Source: CAWGUU01 sp963825765
Lineage (GTDB): Bacteria; Actinomycetota; Acidimicrobiia; Acidimicrobiales; AC-14
Direction of reading: 5' to 3'
Length of the DNA stretch: 44,310 bases
NCBI GenBank assembly: GCA_963825765.1
Contig: CAWGUU010000020.1
Coordinates: 1 to 44,310, forward strand
Part shown: piece by piece, positions 20,601 through 27,996 of the stretch
How the letters are laid out: every line of letters begins with the position of its first letter
How positions within the stretch are numbered: position 1 is the first letter of the stretch
Program-made: the position numbers and the translations under genes
The notes under the pieces: model-generated
Told to the model about the DNA's origin: nothing
What the model saw: only the letters and a program-made list of their open reading frames with translations
Database searches by the model: none

Positions 20601-22512
20601 GGTTCGCCGGCCCGTCCACGTGCACGAGCACGGTGCTGTCGGCGCACAGACCCTCGGAGTCGCAGACCTCGTACTCGAAGCGGTCGTCGCCGGAGAACCC
20701 GGTCTGTGGCGTGAAGGTCACCGTGCCCGCGTCGAGGCGGACGTCACCCTTGGTGTCGTCCAGCCTGCGCGCGTCAGTGACCTCCAGCGTCTGACTCGAC
20801 TCGTTGGGCGGACCCGGCGCGTCGTTGGCGGTGAGGTTGGTGGCCGGGAACGACAGCGCTGTGTCCTGAGTGACCGACCTCTCGTCGGGGTTGGGCCGGG
20901 GGGCGTCGTTGACGGGGGTGACGGTGATCCGCACGGTGGCGATGTTGGAGTCCAACCTCCCGTCGTTGGCGCGGAAGGTGAAGGAGTCCAGCCCGAAGAA
21001 GTCGACGGGCGGGATGTAGCGCACCGGGCACCCGGGGCCGACAATCTGCGCGCAGACCAGGGCCTCGACCTCGCCGTGGACCGGCCGGTCGACCGTGAAG
21101 GTAAGGCGGTCGCCGTCTCGGTCGGTGGCGGGGAGGACGAGGTCGACAGGCGTCTCCTCTGGCGTCGTCTTCTCGACGTCGGTCGCGACCGGGGCTCCGT
21201 TGACCTTGCGCACCTCGACGTGGACGATGCCGTCCGCGCACTGGTTGTCGGGCGCTCCTGACGTCGATCCGTCGTCGCACACCTCGTAGCCGAACGAGTC
21301 GGCGCCGCTCATGCCCGGTTCCGGCGTATAGGTGACCATTCCTCCCGCAAACTCGATGTCACCCTCGGTGGTCGGGAGCCTCCGTGGGCGGGTGACCGAG
21401 AGGATCTGGGACGACTCGTTGGCCGGCCCTGCCGAGTCGTTGGCGAGGAGGTCGGTGACCGGGAACGACAGCGTCGTGTCCTGGTCGACCGACTTGGCGT
21501 CCTCGCCGGCCGTGGGCTGGTCGTTGACCTCCCGGACCGCCACGCGGACGGTCGCCACGTTGGAGTCGTCCTTGCCGTCGTTGGCACGGTACGTGAACGA
21601 ATCCGGCCCGAAGTAATCCCGGTCAGGGGCGTAGGTGCGGGCCGCGCCCGAGCCGGTGAGCTGGCCGTGGGCCGGGTCGGTCGCCGTGTAGGTCAGCGGC
21701 TCGCCGTCGGCGTCGGTGCCGGCGAGCGTGACGGGCGTCGAACTGTCCTCGTCGACGACGACGTCGAGGTCGGCGGCCTCCGGACGATTGTTGAGGATCG
21801 CCGGGCTCTCCAGGCCGCAGCGAGCCTGAGCCAGGATGACCTCTCCCCTACCCCACCGCCCAGCAGTCAGGTGGAGGTGGGCGGCATTGACGGTGATGGT
21901 CGTCTTTGCCGGCTCGGTCGGCGTCGCCGGGCGGGTGGAGATCACCTGCTCGTTGAGGACGAGCCTCCCCAGTCCAGGAATCTCCACGGGTGTGTTGGGG
22001 GCGGGGGCGAGGTCGGTCGGTTTGGCTCCCCCGATCGAGAGCCTGCCCACGCTGGCAGATCCGGTCGACCCACTGGCCGCCGAGTTGCACCTGGCCGAAA
22101 CGTGCTCGAGGGTGACCACGGATCCGATCCGGAGCGACCCCACCTCCGCGGAGCTGCGGGCGAACGCGCCGGCACCGGCCGTGCTGCCCTGCGTGGTCAC
22201 CTCCAGTCCGTGGACCGAGGCGACTATGGGCACGCCGGCGGACGCCAACGACCGGGTGAACGGCCCGCCACCGCCGGCCGGGAGCTTCACCTCGGGCGTC
22301 GGGCCCAACCCGAGGACCTGCCGAGCGGTGTGCATTCTGACGCTGACGCCGAAGGCCCCGCCGCTGACACGAATCGCAGGGTGTGGCGTCGAGCCCGACG
22401 CGCCGGCGGCCGGCGGATCGGGAACCAGCAGGGTGGCCAGGACGACCATGGCCAGGGCGACGGCGAGAGCCACGGTCGGTCTGGACCACCGCCGCACGCC
22501 CGTCTGTCTCAT
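11040..22512 (-). CDS. Giant secreted RHS/YD-repeat protein, frameshifted in this sequence
   Basis: Two overlapping frames (22512-17962 and 18002-11040) are one gene. Removing one extra base at about 17990, 16071, 16041 and 15900 gives a continuous protein of about 3,822 aa. Order by approximate residue: signal peptide (1-40); beta-rich domain shared with the next two genes (45-235); tandem-95/cadherin-like repeats (243-635); six Kelch-like repeats (650-1000); Ig-like domain and a PASTA domain interrupted by a lectin-like module (1000-1326); more cadherin-like repeats, one also interrupted by a lectin-like module (1328-2115); two BIG2 domains; an Ig-like domain; the RHS N-terminal cap; many YD repeats (2605-3505); the RHS core ending in NPATFADPSGN; and a unique tail of about 200 aa. 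Such proteins are exported and the YD shell usually encloses a toxin. The ATG at 22512 lies 4 nt after the upstream stop. Confidence 0.85.
12000..14700 (-). repeat. YD-repeat region of the RHS protein
   Basis: Dozens of degenerate units of about 20 residues of the form GxxTxYxYDxxGNxxxxTD are read on the minus strand, which gives the DNA a periodic appearance with recurring GTCGTACTCGTA-like segments. In known RHS proteins these strands coil into a hollow shell. Confidence 0.85.
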
Positions 22513-23380
22513 CGCCTCACCCCTGGCGGGCCATGCCGCAGCGGGACTGGGCCAGCACCACGTCGCTGGAGGCCAGGGGGCTCGACAGCAGGTGGAGGTG
22601 GACGGCGTTGACGGTGATGGCGCTGCGGCCGGGGCCGTCGTCTCGCACCTGCTCGTTGAGAACCAGGGTGCCCACCCCAGGCACCACCAGGCGGGTGCCG
22701 GGCTCGGGGGTGAGGTTGAGGTAGGTGGTGGAGCCGATGACCAGGCGGGCGATGGTGGTGGCCCCGGTGGAGCCTGCGGGGGTGGTGCGGCAGTGGCTGT
22801 GGGCCACCTCCAGGCGCAACCCGCCGGCCAGCCGGCCCCGGGCCTGGACGGTGGACACCTGGGCGTCGGAGGCCACGTGGGCGTCGGCCCCGGAGGCCAC
22901 GCCCTCGGTGGACACGGCCAGCGTTCCCAGGCGCAGAGGGGTGGAGGCGGCCGCCGCCGCGGCGGTGAAGGGCCCGCCCCCGGTGGGGGGCAGCACCACC
23001 TCGGGCACCGGCCCCGACGACAGCGGGAAGCCGAGGAGGCTGGCCTGCAGGCGGTAGCCGAAGGCCCCGCCGCTGAGGGCGTGGACGACCGGGGTGACCT
23101 CCACGGCCACGGTGGCCATGGCGGTGCCGCCGTGGCCGTCGGCCACCGTGTAGGTGAACGACGCCGGCCCCACGTAGCCCGCCTCGGGGGTGTAGGTGAC
23201 GAGGTGATCGTTGCTGGCCACGCTGCCGTGGGTGTCGGGGGTGGCGCCCACCGCCACCACGCTCAGGGCGTCGCCGTCGGCGTCGGTGTCGTTGGCCACC
23301 AGGGTGGTCGATGGGATGACCAGGGCCTGGCCCTCGACGGTGGCGGCGGTGTCGTCGACGGCCACCGGGGGCCGGTTGGC
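22509..23380 (-). repeat. Direct repeat copy A (872 bp)
   Basis: It is nearly identical and without gaps to 24918-25789, at an offset of 2,409 bp. It covers the end of the 22517-24892 gene: one cadherin-like repeat, the shared beta-rich domain, the stop codon, the 4-nt spacer and the ATG of the next gene. About 10 residues differ between the two encoded copies. Confidence 0.9.
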
Positions 23381-24892
23381 CACGCTCACCACCACGGTGT
23401 CGCGGCCCTCCCCGCCGTCGTCGTCGGTGACCGACAGGGTGAGGACGTAGGTGCCCTCGGTGGCGAAGGAGGCGGTGCGGGTGATGCCGGCCCCATAGTC
23501 GACCGAGCCCGACGACGGGTCCCCGGCCACGTCCCAGGCGTAGGCGTAGGGCTGGTCGAGGGCGGCGGCCGGGTCGGTGAAGGTCGCCGCCAGCGCCAGC
23601 GGCTGGTTGCGGGCCACGCTCCGGTCGGCCCCGGCGTCGGGCGTCGGGGCCACGTTGGTGACCGCCACCTGGGCCACGTCGGTGGCGCACAGAGCCTCGG
23701 GGTCACACGTCTGCACGCTGACGGCCACCGACGACGGCCCGTCGCGACCGGCGGCCGAGAACACCGGGGCCACCCCCGGGGTCTCGAAGGTGGCGTCGCC
23801 GTCGAGGTCCCAGGCATAGCTCAGCGCGTCGCCGTCGGGATCGCTCGACCCCGACCCGTCGAGCGCCACCGAGGCGCCCTCGGCCACGGTGTAGGGACCA
23901 CCGGCGCCAGCGGTGGGGGGAGCGTTCGTCGGTGGGATCTCCTTGATTCCCGCCGGCGAGAAGGTGACGTGCTCCCACTGGGTGGTACTGGCGAGCACCT
24001 CGACCTCGAACGTCGCGAGGTCGGCGTTCCAGTGCACTCGAAAGAGGACGCCTGACTCCTGGGTGACGAGCACGTCGCCCACCATCTCCGTGAACTGCTC
24101 GGCTTCAGCGCCCTGGAGCGTGCCGCTACCGAAGTTGACCCCGAAGAAGTTCTCGTTGGCGGGAATGACGTCGAGGTCCTCGGGACTGATCCCCAACCCG
24201 TGGCACTGCGCATTCCCAGAGCTGTCGACGGCGTAGATGCAACCCTGCCCCTCGGCGCCGGCCAGGATCCGGCCGGCCCAAGGGCCGTACTTCGCGGGAT
24301 CGGCGGGAACGGTCGTGACGCCCTCGAGGTGGGTGCCCAGGGCGGCCAGTTGTGTCGCGACGCCGTCACTCGTCACCCGGAAGACGTAGCCCCCGGTCGT
24401 GACCGCGATCAGGTCGCCGCCGAAGGAGCAGTAGCGGTCCTGGAACAGGCTCCCGCGCAGCAGTCCGGTACCACTGCCGAGGTTCACCCAGGGGTTCTGC
24501 ACGGCCGTGCCGTCGGCCGAGATGCGCACGATCACCCCATCGGCACCGCTACCGGTGAAGAGCTCGCCGGCGGCGAAGCCTCCCTGGCAGTCGCTGGTTC
24601 GAACGGTGGCGATCTTGACCTCGTCGGTCAACCCGCTGATATCGGAGAACTGAGTCCGCTCGCCGTCGGCGGACACCAGCTCGAAGTTGTACGGCTGGCC
24701 ACTCGCGTAGTTGACCGAGAGCACCACCTTGTTGGTCGGGTCGTGATGATCGATCCCAATCGGAGTGTTGAAGCCGGTACTGATTGGCGTGAGCGTGATC
24801 GGGCCGGGATCGGCCGGCGCCGCCGTCGGTGAGACCAGGGTGGTGACGAGCGCAAGGGTGACGAAGAGCGGGACAAGGTGCCTGTGGTTCAC
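22517..24892 (-). CDS. Secreted beta-propeller/PKD protein with shared C-terminal domain
   Basis: This 791-aa exported protein has a signal peptide (residues 1-27, ending APADP). About 290 residues follow that look like a beta-propeller, with blocks such as SPEDLDVIPANENFFGVNFG and a few Cys. Next are two PKD-like domains (YAWDLDGD and YAWDVAGD motifs), one tandem-95/cadherin-like repeat (RPPVAVDDTAATVEGQ) and a C-terminal beta-rich domain of about 190 residues. The last domain has SGGAFGYRL, GGGPFT, LVLNEQV, ITVNAVHLHL and LAQSRCG; it resembles what NCBI annotation calls choice-of-anchor P, a match not verified here. GTG at 24892 is preceded by GGGAG at 8 nt. It is the third gene of a minus-strand series; a cell-surface or matrix role is inferred. 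Confidence 0.82.
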   Translation of the reverse strand: MNHRHLVPLFVTLALVTTLVSPTAAPADPGPITLTPISTGFNTPIGIDHHDPTNKVVLSVNYASGQPYNFELVSADGERTQFSDISGLTDEVKIATVRTSDCQGGFAAGELFTGSGADGVIVRISADGTAVQNPWVNLGSGTGLLRGSLFQDRYCSFGGDLIAVTTGGYVFRVTSDGVATQLAALGTHLEGVTTVPADPAKYGPWAGRILAGAEGQGCIYAVDSSGNAQCHGLGISPEDLDVIPANENFFGVNFGSGTLQGAEAEQFTEMVGDVLVTQESGVLFRVHWNADLATFEVEVLASTTQWEHVTFSPAGIKEIPPTNAPPTAGAGGPYTVAEGASVALDGSGSSDPDGDALSYAWDLDGDATFETPGVAPVFSAAGRDGPSSVAVSVQTCDPEALCATDVAQVAVTNVAPTPDAGADRSVARNQPLALAATFTDPAAALDQPYAYAWDVAGDPSSGSVDYGAGITRTASFATEGTYVLTLSVTDDDGGEGRDTVVVSVANRPPVAVDDTAATVEGQALVIPSTTLVANDTDADGDALSVVAVGATPDTHGSVASNDHLVTYTPEAGYVGPASFTYTVADGHGGTAMATVAVEVTPVVHALSGGAFGYRLQASLLGFPLSSGPVPEVVLPPTGGGPFTAAAAAASTPLRLGTLAVSTEGVASGADAHVASDAQVSTVQARGRLAGGLRLEVAHSHCRTTPAGSTGATTIARLVIGSTTYLNLTPEPGTRLVVPGVGTLVLNEQVRDDGPGRSAITVNAVHLHLLSSPLASSDVVLAQSRCGMARQG

Positions 24893-24921
24893 GTCGGTAT
24901 CTCCCTTCGGTGGCGACTCAT
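24889..24921 (-). other. Ten-codon leader frame coupled to the 24892 gene
   Basis: ATG at 24921 opens MSRHREIPT and stops at a TGA that overlaps the next GTG start (GTGA). The ATG occupies the same place, 4 nt after the preceding stop, as the RHS start codon at 22512, so it is probably a leftover of the 872-bp duplication. Translation is unproven. Confidence 0.3.
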
Positions 24922-25789
24922 CGCCTCATCCCTGGCGGGCCATGCCGCAGCGGGACTGGGCCAGCACCACGTCGCTGGAGGCCAGGGGGCTCGACAGCAG
25001 GTGGAGGTGGACGGCGTTGACGGTGATGGCGCTGTGGCCGGGGCCGTCGTCTCTTACCTGCTCGTTGAGCACCAGGGTGCCCACCCCGGGCACCACCAGG
25101 CGGGTGCCGGGCTCGGGGGTGAGGTTGACGTAGGTGGTGGAGCCGATGACCAGCCGGGCGATGGTGGTGGCCCCGGTGGAGCCGGCGGGGGTGGTGCGGC
25201 AGTGGCTGTGGGCCAGCTCCAGGCGCAACCCGCCGGCCGGCCGGCCCCGGGCCTGGGCGGTGGTCACCTGGGCCTCGGAGGCCACGTGGGCGTCGGCCCC
25301 GGAGGCCACGCCCTCGGTGGACACGGCCAGCGTCCCCAGGCGCAGAGGGGTGGAGGCGGCCGCCGCCGCGGCGGTGAAGGGCCCGCCCCCGGTGGGGGGC
25401 AGCACCACCTCGGGCACCGGCCCCGACGACAGCGGGAAGCCGAGGAGGCTGGCCTGCAGGCGGTAGCCGAAGGCCCCGCCGCTGAGGGCGTAGACGACCG
25501 GGGTGACCTCCACGGCCACGGTGGCCATGGCGGTGCCGCCGTCGCCGTCGGCCACCGTGTAGGTGAACGACGCCGGCCCCACATAGCCCGCCTCGGGGGT
25601 GTAGGTGACGCTGTGGTCGTTGCTGGCCACGCTGCCGTGGGTGTCGGGGGTGGCACCCACCGCCACCACGCTCAGGGCGTCGCCGTCGGCGTCGGTGTCG
25701 TTGGCCACCAGGGTGGTCGATGGGATGACCAGGGCCTGGCCCTCGACGGTGGCGGCGGTGTCGTCGACGGCCACTGGGGGCCGGTTGGC
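24918..25789 (-). repeat. Direct repeat copy B (872 bp)
   Basis: This is the partner of 22509-23380. It begins with CATCGCCTCA-like sequence around the stop of the 24926-26899 gene and ends at CCGGTTGGC. Matching is ungapped over the whole length. Confidence 0.9.
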
Positions 25790-26899
25790 GGTGTCGTCGT
25801 TCGCGATTGTGGCGACACCGTGACCGTCGATGATCCCCGCTTCCACCGCGTTCGCCAGCTCGAGCGAGAAGTGCTCGTCGGGCTCGAACGTCGAGTCGCC
25901 GTGGACATCAACGGTCACTGTCTGTGTGGTCTCGCCGATAGGGAAGCTGAGCGTCCCCGAAACGGGCTCGAAGTCCTCGCCGGAGACGGCGCTGCCGTCT
26001 GCGGTGGCGTACTCGACGGTGATGACGTCCCGCGGATCCGCCCGGGAGAGGGCGACGGTAAAGGTCGCTGGGACCACACCGGCGCTCCCCTCGACGACCG
26101 TTGCGTCGCCAACGGTGATCGCCGGCGCGACCCCGTTGTCACCGATGAAGTTCCCCCGCGTCGCCAGTGAAAGAATCCGGCCCGACGCGTCGACGTCGAT
26201 CACGTCCATGCCGCCCGAGCTGGTGAAGTGGAGGTGCGAAGCGTTGCCATTGACGTCGCTATCGGAAAGGCCCATGGCGGCACCAGCCGGGGTGACGGTG
26301 AACCCAACCTCACCCTGACCCAGCTCAGTCGACGTCACCAGGAAGGGCAGGAACTGCAGCTCGCAACAGGTCGTGAGCCGGTTGTCGCCGCCCTGGCTGA
26401 GCACGACCAGACCACCGCCCGCGTTGACGTACTGCCGCACTTCGTCACCGCGCTGGTTGAGGATGTCGAGCTCTTCCTGACGGAGCCAACCCCCGTGATC
26501 ACTGGCGACTACAACGACGTCGTAGGACGAGAATCCGACGGTGTGGAGATCCAGCAGGCCGGGCGACCCCGAGCCGTAGTCGGCCACGTCGTAGCTGAAC
26601 CCCGCCGCGTCCATCCCCCGCCTCGGATCGCTGTAGGCCTCGCCGGCGTCACGAAGGCCGGTAACCAGGAGCAACGACGGCTCGTCGTGGCCGAACGTCA
26701 CATAGGCCACAGCCTTCTGAAGCATGTTGATCGCGCCCTGGTGGTTGCCCCCGCGGAACGCATGGAAGTCAGGGTCGTGCCCAGTGACGAACACGCCGCC
26801 CGGCCCGACGTGCGCAGCTCGAGCCAGCGGAGCCGTCGTCAGGCACGTTCCGACGACCAACCCGACGACGGCCGCCAGGACGGTGGTCCGAGTGCTCAT
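24926..26899 (-). CDS. Secreted ThuA/GATase-like, Calx-beta protein with shared C-terminal domain
   Basis: From the ATG at 26899 the protein has 657 aa. A signal peptide (1-29) ends PLARAAHV. Residues 30-270 resemble a ThuA/class-I glutamine-amidotransferase-like fold (FVTGHDPDFHAFRGGNHQGA, YDVVVVASDHGG, YVNAGGGLVVLSQGG); no catalytic Cys is evident, so it may only bind ligand. A Calx-beta domain follows (ITVGDATVVEGSAG, VEYATADGSA, VATIANDD), then one cadherin-like repeat and the same C-terminal domain as in the 22517-24892 gene, almost identical. The frame is open further upstream to 27187, but that part is low complexity and overlaps the regulator gene. It lies 82 nt downstream of the response regulator and 33 nt before the next gene. 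Confidence 0.8.
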   Translation of the reverse strand: MSTRTTVLAAVVGLVVGTCLTTAPLARAAHVGPGGVFVTGHDPDFHAFRGGNHQGAINMLQKAVAYVTFGHDEPSLLLVTGLRDAGEAYSDPRRGMDAAGFSYDVADYGSGSPGLLDLHTVGFSSYDVVVVASDHGGWLRQEELDILNQRGDEVRQYVNAGGGLVVLSQGGDNRLTTCCELQFLPFLVTSTELGQGEVGFTVTPAGAAMGLSDSDVNGNASHLHFTSSGGMDVIDVDASGRILSLATRGNFIGDNGVAPAITVGDATVVEGSAGVVPATFTVALSRADPRDVITVEYATADGSAVSGEDFEPVSGTLSFPIGETTQTVTVDVHGDSTFEPDEHFSLELANAVEAGIIDGHGVATIANDDTANRPPVAVDDTAATVEGQALVIPSTTLVANDTDADGDALSVVAVGATPDTHGSVASNDHSVTYTPEAGYVGPASFTYTVADGDGGTAMATVAVEVTPVVYALSGGAFGYRLQASLLGFPLSSGPVPEVVLPPTGGGPFTAAAAAASTPLRLGTLAVSTEGVASGADAHVASEAQVTTAQARGRPAGGLRLELAHSHCRTTPAGSTGATTIARLVIGSTTYVNLTPEPGTRLVVPGVGTLVLNEQVRDDGPGHSAITVNAVHLHLLSSPLASSDVVLAQSRCGMARQG

Positions 26900-26981
26900 C
26901 GCCACATCCGCGCACCCGCACGTGTGGCCGCTCTGCGCGCCGCCGCCCACACCGTCCGCCGCCGGTGGTCGTTCATCCGAA

Positions 26982-27749
26982 TCAGTCGGCCGAACGGGCG
27001 TCGGCTGCGCTCGCGTCGCGAGACGTCGCCGGCGGCACTCGGGCGCCCTTACGCCGGGAACGGCGCTCGGCGAGGCCATGGAGGACAGGGCGACTCCGCT
27101 CGGCAGCAAGGTGCCGCTCTGCGCTGAGCTGGCAGTAGGGGTCCACCTCCATGGCCAAGCGGGTGATCGCCGACCGCGATCCGTCAATCAGGCCCGCCTT
27201 CAGCCGCACCGACGCCAGCCGGTTCTCCACCGCTCTGGGGCTGATACCGAGGGCCGCCGCCACCTGCTTGTCGGTCATTCCCTCGGCGACGTGGCGAAGG
27301 ACGGCCTGCTCGGCTCCGCTCAGCGTGAGGCCGGCCCCGAGGAGGTGCCCGGCTAGGGTGGGGGTGACGTAGGTTCGGCCCGACGCCACCGCTCGCAGGG
27401 CAGCGAGCAGATCGGCGGGACTGGCGTTCTTGGTCAAGTAGCCGCGGGCGCCCTCGGCGAAGGCGAGCACCACGTCGGGCCCCGAGGCGTACGCTGTCAG
27501 CACCAGCACCCGTGCGGTCGGCCACCGGGCCAGCACCTCGCCGGTCGCGGTCCTCCGGCAGCTGTCGGGCAGCCCGAGGTCCAGCAGCACCACGTGTGGC
27601 TGGACGTCGTGGGCGAGGGCTCGGTCCAGGCTGGCAGCGGCCCCGACGACGTCGACGCCCGGCATCCGGGCGAGCTCGTCCTCGAGGCCCCGGCGGAAGA
27701 ACTGGTCGTCGTCCACCACGAGGACCGAAATGACGTTCACGGCCGCCAT
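26982..27749 (-). CDS. NarL/FixJ-type response regulator
   Basis: This 255-aa cytoplasmic transcription regulator has an N-terminal receiver (VLVVDDDQFF; phosphoacceptor Asp in HVVLLDLGLPDS; switch VLVLTAYA; Lys in GYLTKNASP) and a LuxR-type helix-turn-helix (LSGAEQAVLRHVAEGMTDKQVAAALGISPRAVENRL). After it comes a basic tail of about 60 residues. The insertion CRRTAT in the receiver loop is unusual. It is divergent from a histidine kinase gene (27997) with 247 bp between, so the two are the likely two-component pair. It heads the series of three exported-protein genes and may control them. The start may be the ATG at 27749 or the GTG at 27740. Confidence 0.9.
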   Translation of the reverse strand: MAAVNVISVLVVDDDQFFRRGLEDELARMPGVDVVGAAASLDRALAHDVQPHVVLLDLGLPDSCRRTATGEVLARWPTARVLVLTAYASGPDVVLAFAEGARGYLTKNASPADLLAALRAVASGRTYVTPTLAGHLLGAGLTLSGAEQAVLRHVAEGMTDKQVAAALGISPRAVENRLASVRLKAGLIDGSRSAITRLAMEVDPYCQLSAERHLAAERSRPVLHGLAERRSRRKGARVPPATSRDASAADARSAD

Positions 27750-27996
27750 CCTCGACTACGGCGCGTCGCGCCAACAGGGGAAAAACCCCGCCCGGCACAC
27801 ATCTTCGGCGCGGCGAAGCTAGACGACGACCCCACGCCCCGCGCCCCCAACCATCCGCCGTCCCCCGCATCCCCCGGCACCGACCGATGCCTGACTGAAC
27901 GCTTACCACGGAATGTTCACTTGTCAAGCCCTTGTCTTCAGAACGCGATCAGGGCCTTTCGGGTACCGTCGCCCGCAGGACGGAAGGACCGACGGC

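Noticed and set aside
17962..22512. The giant RHS locus as two separate genes (1,516 and 2,320 codons)
   Set aside because: The break falls inside one cadherin-like repeat (CDDGTTGGAP then SPLCADGSVDV); a single extra base restores it and the second frame has no signal peptide or start region.
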